64,000 nucleotides of DNA, taken from positions 402,501-466,500 of the forward strand of contig JAMWET010007157.1 in NCBI GenBank assembly GCA_024036415.1, written 5' to 3'. This stretch comes from Prochilodus magdalenae (taxonomy: Eukaryota; Chordata; Actinopteri; Characiformes; Prochilodontidae). A program made the position numbers and the translations under genes. Below are positions 12,410-24,981 of this stretch, piece after piece; positions within the stretch are counted from its first letter, which is position 1, and each line of letters starts with the position of its first letter. The notes under the pieces were generated by a model. That model ran no database searches and was not told where the DNA came from. It saw only the letters and a list, made by a program, of their open reading frames with translations.

Positions 12410-13480
12410 GACTTCACCCAGACGGGAGAGGACCAACTACATAACCTTTACTCACCTCTTCAGCCAAGACAGCAGAAACGACACCAGGTTCAGCCAACGC
12501 AGAATGGAGTTTTCTCATAACATAGGAAGAAGGTAGAGGAAAAGGAACACCAGCCCAAAACCCTTGCAAGAGCCCAGTGAGTAAAACAGCGACCATAGTG
12601 AGAAAACTGATAGAGAGAGAGAGTAGGCACACAAATGCGAGTGGACAGGTGGCCACTCAAAATTTCCCCGCTTCGCAGGATAAAGGCGATGAAGGCAAAT
12701 GGATTCCTGCGGGGGTAGGGTGTCCACAGATCCGATTTTAGGCCGGACTGTCCAGTCTCACATTTTCACTCCTCCATCCGGCGCAATTCCAGGACATATG
12801 TCGATTATTTCTCTTTTCTGAATGAACTACTTGAAATATTTACTTGTGAACAATATTATTTGTGCCATTGGACCACATCCGTGTCAAAAGAAATGCCTTG
12901 GCTCACCACAGGTCAACCCTCTAAATGCAAGTCAAGTAAACTATCTCCCGTCTGACTCAAATTTCATCCAATACACTCAATTCGGTGAGTAAAAAATCAT
13001 GTTTTGTGTTTTAAAAAACTCTTTATGATGTCCTGCTTTTGAGGGTGGGCCACCCTAAGTGGGTGGTCATTACAAAAATATGCAACATTTAACGTTTATC
13101 AAAAGTACAGACAGATTCATTGCATAAAACCTTCCCATTATAATCGATAAGAGAGTGGCCATGCTTATGGCAAGGAGTGCATACAGGACCAGCACCATAA
13201 ACCGCAGACGTAGCCGCACCAGTTTAGGTCCTTGGCCAGTGGGCAGAAGCATGGCCAGGAGTTACAGACAATACATGCCAGAGCGTGAAGACCCCAAAAC
13301 TATCAAACCAGCAATTTTGTGTCCGTAATCAACCATTTCAGTCTGGATTTGTACAGGATAATAAATAAGGTAGCTTATGGTAATCATAAAACAGCATACC
13401 TTTGCATCACTGTCAGCCATCATAGCTAAGTACATGTCCAGCTCCTCCCTACATTCAGGATAGACCTGACACAAAACACC
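12410..13480 (-). mobile_element. Possible retroelement remnant (DIRS-like?), minus strand
   Basis: Two minus-strand fragments look like parts of one old mobile-element gene. The upstream one (13262-13474) begins YPECREELDMYLAMMAD, resembling the segment before the reverse transcriptase in some DIRS-type elements. The downstream one (12414-12656) contains LAEEVSKGYVVGPLP, resembling the E-V-x-x-G-x-x-x-G-P-F motif at the start of the same polymerase. Their order and strand agree with one element. No YxDD site, recombinase or terminal repeats are visible, and the DNA between them (12730-13060) is not recognised. This is a tentative call from residue patterns alone. Confidence 0.3.
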
Positions 13481-16400
13481 TCTATAAGTGCCAAAATTGA
13501 TAATGAACTCCCAAAGAGTCCAAATTGATGTTCTTGCCCAGAAGAATGTCAGGCCTTATGCAAGGAGAGACAGTTGCTGCATGAGGAGCAAAAGGCCTAC
13601 CCAGGGCTTGTTCAGACTAAGTGGTGGACGGATTGAAGAGCATCAGAAGCCACAGAGGAAGCTGAGCGTGGCAGTGAAGGTAGAAGGGACAGGGAGAACA
13701 GAAAGTAAAATGGAGCTAAATAGCCCCCTCGACTGCATAGATTTGAGGCTCCTAACTGAGTCAGCCTCAGTTGAGATCCTTTGGATGACTCGCAAGAGTC
13801 TGTGATTCAGGGGCTGCAGGATCTATATTTTATGTATTCTATATACAGTATTTTATACTTGGTTATTTTCTGCTTCGTTAGATAGATGGAACTTCTATTG
13901 TTACAAGCACGACATGGAACTAGTGCCCAAAATGTGGCAGTACACTTCTACATTTTGGTGTACCAGGTCTTTTTCTTACATAATGACGCTTTTCACAATG
14001 CTGCCGGTTCTGTATATGATTCAGTTCCCCACATATTTACATTACCTTTCACAAATCAGAGGTGCGTCAACAGCTACTCTAGATAAATGATAGAGAGACT
14101 TTAATTTTAAACTTTCTTTTTATAGTTACCACAATGCATGCTCAATGATGCTTTTGAGAAATGCATCTGAGTTCCTAGGTCATATTCAGTAAACAGAAAT
14201 CAATGGCAGGCAACACTGGAAGCTAAAACATTTATTCACCATATCTGCACCAAGCACGTCTTCACCATCGTGATTGTTCACTGTTTGCTCAGATCAAAGA
14301 TAATACAATATGTTTAATCAGAACAGATTATGCTATGCTTATCTTGTGTTTATCATGAAAACATGAATAAATAAGCGCAACTGCTTTCTGATTGTTTTTA
14401 TTGATTTGCATGACAGCATATTGTATGTGCTATATTTCTTCCAGTGTCTTTTATTAACTGTAGAAATTCAGAATGCCATAATATTGATTTGCTGATAGCA
14501 TCTGATAAACACATCCGCACATGAATAAGGAACCATATGCAATCTAAAAGAACAATTTTACCATACAAATAACTATTTAAGCTTTAAATGGTTCTATAAA
14601 GAACTCATGGAGCCATTTCGTATGTTTTTCAGTTAATCCATATCAGTTTACAGTAACAGTATGTAAAACACTTGCCATTTGATGATATTTAAATGAATAT
14701 GTTTATTTTTTGTGAAGACCTATGCCTCACCATACATTTACATTAGGAGTCGCTACTGTCTTTGTTTTTTGAAGCTGTTGTTTGTGTGGTGCTGTTGTAA
14801 TGTAACTTCTGTCATGAAAATGTGAAATTGTGCACTATATGTATCACAGCTTTAAAATATGAGCTGTTGTTCAGTTTTCTCTTCCATTGTTTGCATGATA
14901 CTTTTGGGAATAGGTATAAATTGCCTCAGAGTCTTAGTGATAGGCACAACAAGTTATTTTAAACCAAACAGTTAGATGGCCACTAGAGCACAAAGTTTTG
15001 GAAAAATAAATGTCAAAATAATGTCAGCCTGATGTGGTGCTTCACAACTACAAATCGTGCACTCCATTTGGAAATGTCTGGACACCTGTCATCTGCTAGG
15101 GCAGATGTTTGGTGAGAATAGATCAGTCTCTCATTAAAGTTTCATTGCTTTATTGTTTAATCAATATGCCATTTTGCACCATTATGATAAACTTGGCAGT
15201 GTTATTAATAACATTGTTCAGGTCGTTTCTGTAGCATACTATCTACCATAAACCCAACTAAGTACAATGTATTAAAAAAATCCTTCTGCATTATCCTTCG
15301 GCTATAAATGCACATGAAAATTTTGTGAGTGGACACAATACAGGCTGACAGCACAGTAACTTCAGTAACTTCCCAAACTTAACTAAAGCCAAACCTTATC
15401 TGAACTGTCAAGCATGTGCTCAAAAGCAGATCAAGTTGATCACAACGATTAAACAAAAAAAACCTGCTGGCATTTTGACATTGACAATCCAGTGAACAAA
15501 GCATTTGCAAGCACATCAATGGAAGCTTATTTGTGAATGCACATGTCCTATTGAAGTACATGGCAAGTCAAAATTGGCTTAAAGGGGTTCAGATTTTTGA
15601 GGATTAATAACATTTGGATTGGTGTTCTTAAAAAAGACTCTCTTAAACAGAAGTAGAAATCTAAAGCTATTGCCATTTAGTGTTTCTCATGAACTCTTCT
15701 GAAGCAGATATAGCTCCAGCATTAATGTCTAAGAGTGAGTGCATGCATAAAAAGTAATTTACGCAAAAATATAAAGGAAAGTTGCACTTTATAATACATT
15801 TTCAAGGTTCTGATTCTTACCACTGTGACGTTGCATGAATATCAATGCCATGCATAAATCGACACCCACACACATAGCAGCTTTCAGTTCTTTATTTATC
15901 CATGGTGCTGGCAGTGGCAGCAGCACAGTGCTAAAAGCCTCAGGTCCCAAAACTAGAATTCTGAAGAATTTTGAGTTGAATCCCAGAACTGAGGGCAGGC
16001 CTGCTCACCTAGCTCTGGGGTTGTGACAGGTGTAAATGAGGTGGGGACATGTCTGTGTGGGATAATGAAATGGAATTCTTTAGTATGTAAGTGTGAAGCC
16101 TCCTACCAACATTGTCCTACTGGGGCTGACCAATATCGGCCTAATGATATTGCACAATATTAAAATAACATATTTGTTTTAGTATCTGGAACACATTTAA
16201 CACTGATGTGGACCTTGTACCTGGAACTAAACAATTTATTTAGATTCATTTATTCTCTATAAAATTCTGCTAATTGTTTGAGCTGAATGAGTTTGCCAGT
16301 AGGAAAGTGATATTGATGGCAAATGAAGTTAGGAAATCACTAAAGATTGGAAGGATGACATCCCATAAATTTCCATGTTTACCTTTTCCATGGCAAAATT

Positions 16401-16660
16401 TTCACACCTAGTGAAAGGACTAGTTCCTCAGTCCTCTCAGTTCTTCAAATGGAGAGGTCTGGCCTTCTACAGTAGCCTCTTTCTGCAAGCACCCTAGTGG
16501 CTAATCCTGCTGGGGACTTAACATTTTGAAATGAGCAATTAACGTCTTTTCTACAGAGTGGTGAAATTAATATGATTTTTTTAAACATCCAAAAATGAAC
16601 TAGCAGTATCAATATAAGGAATGAAATTTACTCCAACATGAGAGGATGGAGTTTAAGAAC
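13481..16660. other. Unassigned non-coding DNA
   Basis: No gene, RNA or clear repeat. The 105-codon frame at 13488-13805 has no recognisable domain. Composition is AT-rich and ordinary. Confidence 0.4.
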
Positions 16661-16679
16661 AGGTAGTGTTGTAGAAAAA

Positions 16680-17000
16680 AGAGATGCGATGGTGTGTAGG
16701 TGGTGAAGAGAAGCCTCCGCTGACACTGACACTGACACTGTCTTTCTTGAATATAAAAATGTTTATTACAAGAATTAAAGACAGCGTCTTACAAGCACTC
16801 AAGCTGCTTGTGAGAGGTCCTGTGCCAATCTGGCCTCTCTCATCAAGCTCTCAAATTCCCCATTATATAGGCTGGGTATTTTCGTACAACATATAGAGAC
16901 ATCTGACCCCTATATGGAAATGGTCTCATCTGCTTGGAGCTCGGAGAGAGACCAAGAGAGAGGCCTCTTCTTAGACATATACCATATCCATAAAAGGAAA
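16680..17000 (-). mobile_element. LTR-like sequence, minus strand
   Basis: On the minus strand the order of signals fits a retroviral or retrotransposon LTR. A TATATAATG box lies at about 16860-16868, and an AATAAA polyadenylation signal lies about 100 bp downstream, at 16762-16767. A short pyrimidine-rich U5-like segment with three TGACAC units follows (16721-16740). A purine run (AAGAAGAGG) just upstream, near 16965, could be the end of a polypurine tract. The frame upstream of it (to 17172) is rich in hydrophobic residues but I cannot assign it to an envelope or any other protein. No second LTR or internal genes were found. It is most likely a solo LTR or a fragment. Confidence 0.42.
16721..16740. 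repeat. (TGACAC)n short tandem repeat
   Basis: Just over three TGACAC hexamers in a row, lying inside the LTR-like segment. Confidence 0.8.
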
Positions 17001-17253
17001 ACAATTGAAACTCCAGATACCTAAACATTGCATGGAGTTTAAAATCATATGCATAGGGCACAGATACTACAGTAGTTAATAAAAGAACAGTAGCAGTAAA
17101 CAGCAAATACAATAAAGCCTGAATCTCTTGGCAAGCAAACATTATCAGCACCGCCACCCAAAACAAAAACAAAGCAAAACTAAAGTTAACATCGGGGTTG
17201 CTTTGCTGGTGATGCTCTCGGAGTGTAAAGGGATTGAGTTTGATGCGCTTTCA

Positions 17254-17275
17254 TTTTATTTATTTATTTATTTAG
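17254..17275. repeat. (TTTA)n microsatellite
   Basis: About five TTTA tetramers followed by a poly-T run. Confidence 0.9.
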
Positions 17276-17539
17276 TCATTTTTTTTATTATAAGTTAGCC
17301 CTTATTTGTTTGGATTATAAATTTGACAGGTAAAGACATTTTGGATCTTTAACAAGGCCTTAACTGTTGACTCTATATTGAGCTACTAGCAAGCAATGAG
17401 GGATGAAGGGGAGGAGGTGAGAACTTCTTACTGTGAAGACAGATCACACCTCTTCACACAGATCTCTGTGATAAACAAGTAGTACAGCTACTTACTTGAT
17501 ATGTAAAAACATTTAAACAAACATACATGTATCTGTGAA

Positions 17540-17800
17540 TCATGACGCCATTACCTAGACTTTACCTAGACTTCCATTCATTTCCTGGCACAAATGACCC
17601 AAACCTTACCCTTCCTACTAGCCTAACCCAGACCCTAACCTTAACTCAAGGTCTAACCTTAACTCTAACCCTTAACTTTAACCTCACTTCACCAGCTTGT
17701 GGTCCCATCAAGGATGAAAGTTTCCCACATGTACTGGATTTTGGTCCCCACAATGTGGCAGAAAACTGAGCCACCCACGAACACACAGAAACACTTGCTC
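17540..17800 (+). repeat. Degenerate telomere-like CCCTAA repeats with flanking dispersed repeat
   Basis: Between about 17595 and 17690 the sequence is made of CTAACC/CCTTAACT variants, the vertebrate telomere hexamer (CCCTAA on this strand) mixed with mutated forms. It continues into a GGTCCC(C)A(C)CAA segment seen twice (about 17700 and 17743), which in teleosts often accompanies such degenerate telomere-like tracts. The repeats are too degenerate to be a recent telomere insertion. Confidence 0.6.
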
Positions 17801-20049
17801 ACTCACCTACCGAGATGGAAATGCAGTTCACGTCCAGTTGTGTAAATTATATATATTTCCATCAAAATATATTCCATCAGTGTTACTGAAAAGCAAAACC
17901 ATGCAGAGTTCAGCTGAGGAGCATCCTCTAAAAAGATGGATTCTATGAAAAGGGCTTTAAGCAGGAGCTGCCCAGCCCAAGGTGAGTCTTCTGCCCTTCT
18001 GACAGTTATGCAAATGTCTGTAATAGATTTGAACTACATTGTTTCGCAAATACCACATACGTTTATAATAACAAATAAAATAGCTTATTAGCTTAATTTA
18101 AAATCAATATCAGTAACAAAGTTTTCATATCGGTCAGGCCCAGCTTTCAACCTTTACATCAGAAATAAATTTGAACTTGATCTTCTAAGGTCAGCCGTCG
18201 CCCTGATATCTAAAATGGAAGACATATTCCATGTCTAAGTACAAATCTGACAATGCTGATCACTGAGCCGCTTCCTCTCCCGCTATCTCTGCGACAGTGA
18301 AATTGCAACTGGGCGCTATGTATCACTGATAAGGAATAAGCCAGCTTGTCCTCAGGTCACCAGTGGAGTTTCTGCACTCGTCGTTCCTAACCTGAGCCTC
18401 CTTGACAGACTTATCCCCGATTGATTTAGGCTCCAAGGCCCCATTGCATTCCAGCCCCTGGCACAAGCTCCAACCACTGATCAATCATGATCAATCATCT
18501 GCACAACCCTGTGGATAATGAAGACAGTTAATGATGTTTTCAAATCTTTTTCGCTGGAGGAGATGGCAGGCAACAAAACCTCTTGTCTGTTGCCTTACCT
18601 AATTAAAACGTTGCATCACTTCTCAATTAGATGTTAGCTTTTTTTCTCAAGCCCAAGCTAGGCTCATTATAGGCTTGGCTCTAATTAAAGGACATATATT
18701 CCAATACTCCAGGGTGTCCCGCTCAGGAGGGGAAAAATAAAACACCATCGATCTGTCCCGTTTGCCTTTTAATTTCCTGCTAAGCTGGAAAACGAGTAAA
18801 AGGGAGCAGAGAAGAGAGAAAGAATGAGACAGCACTGGGGTGAAGTCACCAAGCTCTAGGGTCTGATTCTAATTTAGAAACCAACAGTTTATCCCCACTT
18901 TTTCTTCAGCATTCTACAGCGGTCTGCACGCTACAGTGAAAACAAGTGGGAATGTTATTGGTGTATGTTTTTTTCCTCTAGCACCACTGTGTTGTGTTAC
19001 CATTTAAAATGCATGACCTGGATTAAGCAAATGGAGTGCAATTAATAAGGACAAAAAATGTGCCACTATTATGATATGAATGTATTCCCAAACTGGAGAC
19101 GTGGAGGATGAAATTAGGGAGAGGTTCAGTTTCTTGCCCAATAATGGAACTCTACAGAATAAGTAAAACAGTGAAGCACACTTTACCAGTGATGTAGTTT
19201 AGCACTTGGACATAATGCTTAAAGGAGCAGCATGTTTAGATTTAGGGATTGATAATTACCTGTAACCACAAAGAATTTTTTTATTAGCTTGGAATGAGCC
19301 TTTATATACATAGAAGCAGCTCGTCTTGCAACAGTGGCTGCCACAGCCATGTTTGCACAGTAGCCCCACAGTAGTACAGACAAACTAAACACTGACTGGG
19401 AAGAGTGACTTTCACATTTCATGTTTTATCACTGAAGCAGCAGCTTGAATATGGTGACACTATAGCACCAACTGGGGCACATGGAAAGAAAGAGAACCGT
19501 TACTGAAATGCCTTACTGTAGCGCATATTTAACTGGTTGCTTGTTCCACCTAAAATGGTGCAGCATGTAAATTCTGGCGCTCACATTCAGCTTTGTATTC
19601 AGTAGCTTGTTGTTGACATTTGCCCATTCCACCTTAAATGGTACAACAGTTTTTATAATGCTTCTGGTATCAGGATGTAACCAGATTACCATTTAAGGTT
19701 TAACAGGAAACTTCAGAAGCTGGTAAATGTCCTTACCAGAATATGTTTCCAGCATTAAAAGGATGCTTTGATAGTCAAAGTCTGCTTTTCAGGGGGGAAG
19801 GGAAGCAGTAAACTGAATAAACATGAAAAACATGTTAAAAAAACAATGTATAGAATTAATGACTAGAACACCAGGACTAGATTACCATTATATGTTGTGA
19901 AAAGTTGAAAACCCAAATTTTGACAAATGGAGGATCATAATTTTCACAAAAACACAAGAAGGGTAAAGAAGGCTGAATGCTCACCATCAAAGCATTATAG
20001 CATTAAGATAAGACAACGTAAAAAATATGGTAGTTTTATCAAATAAAAA
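17801..20049. other. Unassigned DNA with possible regulatory-type sequence
   Basis: No gene is visible. The interval 18370-18700 has TAATTA/ATTAGA sites and two TGATCAATCAT repeats near 18479-18500, a composition often found in developmental enhancers. The stretch 19540-19700 has several GTTCCACCTTAAATGGT-type palindromic motifs, related to sequences at 32580-32620 and 51265-51300, probably from a small dispersed element. Confidence 0.35.
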
Positions 20050-20450
20050 CACGTCATAATTATTGATGACATTGTGAGTAAAACCACAGGAGAAGTGAAT
20101 GCTTTGCAACAAACCTGTTTAAAAATCTGATTAATAATAATAATCCATGACAAAATCAAACTTTACCGATCAGCAGAGCATGACATGCCCTTTTCAAACA
20201 GGGCTGGATTACATTGCCAGTACAGGACTTTTTATTGTAATCTTCTTCATCTGCAGATAATGACACTCAATATCTGATCTATGAAGCTTTGTAGACTGGC
20301 AGAGTAATATCAGATATGAAGCCACTTCCTCAGATCAGTAAAGCCTTGTGACGGCCGCTTTCCAATCAGTCCAGAAACAAAGATCTTTAGGAAAGTGGAG
20401 AGCCCAGGAAAGGGCTCCTCACCTGTGGTCTTCTCTGAGGCATCTATATG
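20050..20450 (+). repeat. Unclassified dispersed repeat, copy 1
   Basis: This stretch aligns by eye, in the same orientation, with 30255-30720. Shared blocks include GATGACATT..GA.TAAACCACAG, GATAATGACA.TCAATA.CTGATCT.TGAAG, GATCAG.A.AGCATGA and, at the end, CTCCTCACCTG..GTCTTCTCTG. There is no coding frame, no recognisable tRNA head and no clear terminal repeat. Because two copies lie 10 kb apart and differ, it is probably an old interspersed family. I do not know its class. Confidence 0.6.
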
Positions 20451-23400
20451 TCATAATGATGTAATCAAAGACTAATGGACAATGAGATTAATGAATTATC
20501 GCCAAGCAGTAAAGTGAATTGGACTGGTCTGTGCAACCCCTCATTTTCAAAAGGCACTGTTTTTTGTTTTCAAGTAATTGCACTTTGACTAAGCTGTTAA
20601 ACTGCATACTTTGGATCAATAATATGATCTACGCTTAGTAAGTTATCTCAGTAAGTACATGAGTAAGTTTTCTGTTTTCTAGGGGTAGATGGACATTTGT
20701 GAAGTTTGTGAGCACAGGATAGACTAGTTAGAATGCATCTCATGAATCACATCAAATGAAGTCCTAAAATTCTCCAATTCTCAGCCGCCCCAGGTGATTT
20801 ATCTCTAGATTTCCTCGGTGTGCTTACTGCGGTGGAAACCGTGCATGACGGTGCCTCATTACGATGGAATCAAACCTTATTTGTGTCCATGACAACACAT
20901 TTCAGTGGCATCTTATTCATTATTTGCTTAACCCAATTGCAAACGAAATTACGTTTGACATTTGGAGCCACGGTCATAGCTGTAAATTGCCCTGGTTAGC
21001 CCTAATATGCCCTGGTTTATTGGATTAGGGCATTGCAGGATCCAGCTAGGTAGGCTGCATGGGATAAAGCACTTTCTCCCTCAGAGAAAAAAAAGCCTGC
21101 TGTGTTCCAATAACAACTTTTTGCATGTTAAACATCTTTTGACTTGCACTTTGGGGCACATGCGATCAGCGCCTTTGCATGGAAACAAGCTCTTCTTTTC
21201 TGTCATGGAAGAATCCATTTTAGTGAAACATTTTTGCCTTGACGTGGAGACATTTCCACAGCGTTTATGTAATTCTCCAAAGTGGTAGCATGTTCCTTGG
21301 GGATGTGTTGTGATTACAAGCTTTCAGTGATGAAACATTCATGTTCCACATCCTCCTAACCCGGGTTATGGCCAGACTGCTCACAAATGTCTATTAAAGC
21401 AAAAAGTGCGCTTTTGTAGATGGTTTGGAGTCTATCTGGATGTAAATGTTTCATGGTGTCAAATGTTCTTTTAGAACTTTGACAGAGAGCTGCGTCTTTT
21501 AGTCCTTCCATTCATTACTTTTTCATCTTAGCTGTCAAATTCTCATATAAGTTTTTCTTCTGAGTCTGAGCCTTTGTCTGTCAACATGACACAACATCTA
21601 ATATAGCATGTAGAACTTGAATCATTGATGCGTTTGTTATGCTAGAAACAATAAGGGTGTGCTATTATAGAGAAGGGTCAGGGTGTCCAGTCTCTCACTA
21701 CGCAGAGAAATTCCAGTGTTTGATTATCCTTCCTCCGCTGAGTTACACTGAATGTAATGAGAATCTTTGCATATAAATGCAGCCTTTTCGGATATAATTT
21801 AATGCTGGTGAGTTTTTTTCAGGCTGCGAGATGCTGTGATGTCCTGGAGGAGAATTGCGCAACTTAGTGCATACCTTTCTCTTCTTTTGCTTTCCTGCCA
21901 CAGTAGATTATGTACAATTTTCATGTAATTTTCAGGATGCTTTCAGCCCTTTCAGGGGGAATCGTAGAAAAAGTAGAAGCTGCAGATGATCACTGTACCC
22001 TGTCGAGCTGAATTCATCCACTAGATAGGAGATACTTCTGCTACCCAATCTAACCTGAACAGACTGTACAAGCCTACAGATAACTAAATAACACAGACAG
22101 AATCTGTCTCTCATAGTCGTTTCTGAACATTTAGGGGCCCAAAGCTAAAACTCATTCACCCTGAGCTCTTCTTAACGTACTTTATCTTAAAATTGACCAA
22201 TTAAGTATAAATGCACAGACATATCATGCATCTCGCTACCTAGACCTGAGGGGGACATTCTTATTAAAAGAATCTGCACGAAATGTTACACTAAATGTTG
22301 AATGAATAATAGTACAAAACGTTTATGGAGCCCTTTAAAATCAGGAAACAATTAGTTTGTTTTATTTATCGATTTTCAATGGTTCTTTGGGTTGTCATGT
22401 GATATGTCATATTATAAACTTAAAATCACTGTTTAGATAATAATCTTAAACACAGGAACCTTACAGGGACCTTACTTTTAAATGTAAATTTGGAGTTATT
22501 TTGCATTATTATTAATGGTCGTTTGATCATTTCACACAATATGCAGGAGCCACATTATGCAGATGTTCTGCTCAGTAAATGAGCAAGGTAAATGGGCATG
22601 TTGAAGAAAGCATTTTGGGGAAAACGAACAGTTTATAGCAAATTGTAATTAATAATGCACAAATAATACACCTAATAAACACTCCTTTGTAAATTCCATT
22701 CTACCGGCTTACAGTGGTGGTCTGTGGGCCCAGGGGTGACCATGTCTGCAACACAATAATAATATCTAACACCACCAATCATACACATGTCCTCTGGGGT
22801 TTTATATGAAATGCAGAGGACATTTTTGTTTAATGCCCTGCATGTACCCATGTGCCATGAATAGACTCAAATTAGTGAATTTATTTACAAACCTTGAGTA
22901 GTCACAAAACGGTAAGAAAAGCAATGTCTCAGACATCATCCAGCATACATCTAACACCATGTTCTGTAAAGAGGCACTAAAATGCTTTAGATATCTGGTT
23001 ACCATCACCACCAATGTGATGTTCTGCGAGTTTCCCTAGAACAGAGCATTTAACATCAAGCTACTCTGAATGACCGATTGCATCCCATCCATTTAATTAT
23101 GTTCTCCTTTAAGCCGTATTTGTCCTGTAACTCTTACAGAACAATGCATTTGTACAATACCCCAAATGCCATCTGCAACGGAAGCATTCATCACCTTTAT
23201 ATTTAGCCTAGTCTATGGAGGGTTTTCCATTCGCTTCTTTTATGCATTTTTGCTACAGAAGATTGGATGGAAAAGCCAGACGGGTCTAAATATCACAAAC
23301 GCCACTTTTAAAAAAGAGAAATGGGAATTGAAACTGATTTTTTGTTGACATAGTCATGTTGGCCACTGCCTGAACTCCAGCCATGTACAGCTGGCAGACG

Positions 23401-24981
23401 GCTGTCAAAACTACTCCTCTGAGAGACAGAAGGTTTAAATCTCTTCTTTGTATGCCATGCACGGTAAGCTACATTCTTGTTTCAGGCTGTTCAACAGCAA
23501 GAGTTTTTTGTGCTCCTCAGGTATTTATACCTAACTGCAGTTGGAAATGACTTACCATATAAGCCAAATGATTAACAAGAGCCAAATTTACAATCAAAAC
23601 AAAACTACATACACAAGGGGCCCCTCTGGGCGACCATGTATACTGCTTAATAGTGAAAAAACAGCTCTGCTTAGTCTGTTTTTCTGTTTATCTTTTCATC
23701 AGTAATCAGGTGCGGAGTGCAGTGTAGAGTCTGGAAGAAGACGTAGAAGGCCCTTTACCCTATTTGTAACCTCTGTGTGCTTATCGACTGGCTGAGGAGG
23801 CTTCTGTTGACTTTGATCTGAATTGAGTGTCTTTCATGGTCAATTTCGCTCGAGCCAGCCAGCTCAGCTTGTCAATTTTGCAGTTTTTGGACAAAAAAAA
23901 AAAAAGATGAAACGAGATCCACACGCACCAGCATCATGCGCCTCTGCTTTCTTTTTCTCATTCTCTCTGTGAAGTCGTTCTGCCTCTGCCACTGTATTTT
24001 TCTCTCTTAATGTACGCCTCTTTGTTTCCTGCTAGTGGCTTGTAGTAAAACTGTCAGTGTGTTGATTTTGCATGGTTGTTCTTGGTGAGTCTCTGTCTTT
24101 ACTTCTCTGTTTTCCACTTAACTGAACGTTTGCGCTGAGCACCACCTCTCTGGAGTTCGGAGGCCTTGGGATGCTGAAGCATCATCTGAGTTCCCCAGGT
24201 CCTTGCAGAAGTGAGCTTGGAAACAACATAGGGAGGATTAAAAATGCAAAAGAACACAAACACACTCGCACGCGAATGCTCCCATTCTCGCTGGCGTCCT
24301 CTTTTCGCACAATACGCGAGGCTATGTGACATCAAAACGGCTTCTCATGTATCTGTCATTTGCGAGGTGGTCTCGTTATTCTTGCATGAGTCACACTCCA
24401 ACTTTTCATGCCAAAGAGGACTCACACAGCACATCATCGTTTCAAGTTCAGGAAAATACCCAAGAGCCTGTGACAAAGTGTGGAGGAGGCATTTTTGATG
24501 TTTAATAAGGTTTCAGAGGATACAGCCTTGCTCTGCAAGTGGGCAAAGAGAATGTTGGCTTCAAATCCAAATGAAGATATGATTAATTCATTCTTACATA
24601 AAAATGACACAGCAACTTTTGTTGTTACAAGACTCATTCTCACCGACAAAGGCAGGCGTGTCAAACAGCGTTCCTGGAGGACTGCAGTGCGGTAAAATGC
24701 TGTACATGCAGCAACACACCTCAGTCATGTGATAAAGAGCCTAGAACTGAATGATATCTAGTACAGCAACAAGCTCGCTAACAATGGACATTTTCACAGA
24801 TTCTGGGCTCATTAAAGGGAGGAGCTTATATTACTGGATTGCTTTTGACTAAACTGCTGTATGCTTGCATAATTCCATATGTCACTTTTCACCATGCAGG
24901 TTTGCAAAATGGCAGCTTCATCCATTTCCTGCTTTTTATCATTTTTCTTGGATACTAACACAGCACCTTTTGGATACATGC
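20451..24981. other. Unassigned non-coding DNA
   Basis: No supported gene. Points of note are a TAAT-rich run at 20450-20520 and a repeat-free stretch at 20760-21010 with a duplicated GCCCTGGTTAGCCC/GCCCTGGTTTATT motif. There is also a cluster of CpG-containing words at 24265-24330 and a poly-A run at 23893-23905. The segment 24650-24760 resembles common teleost interspersed repeats but is too short to classify. Confidence 0.4.
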
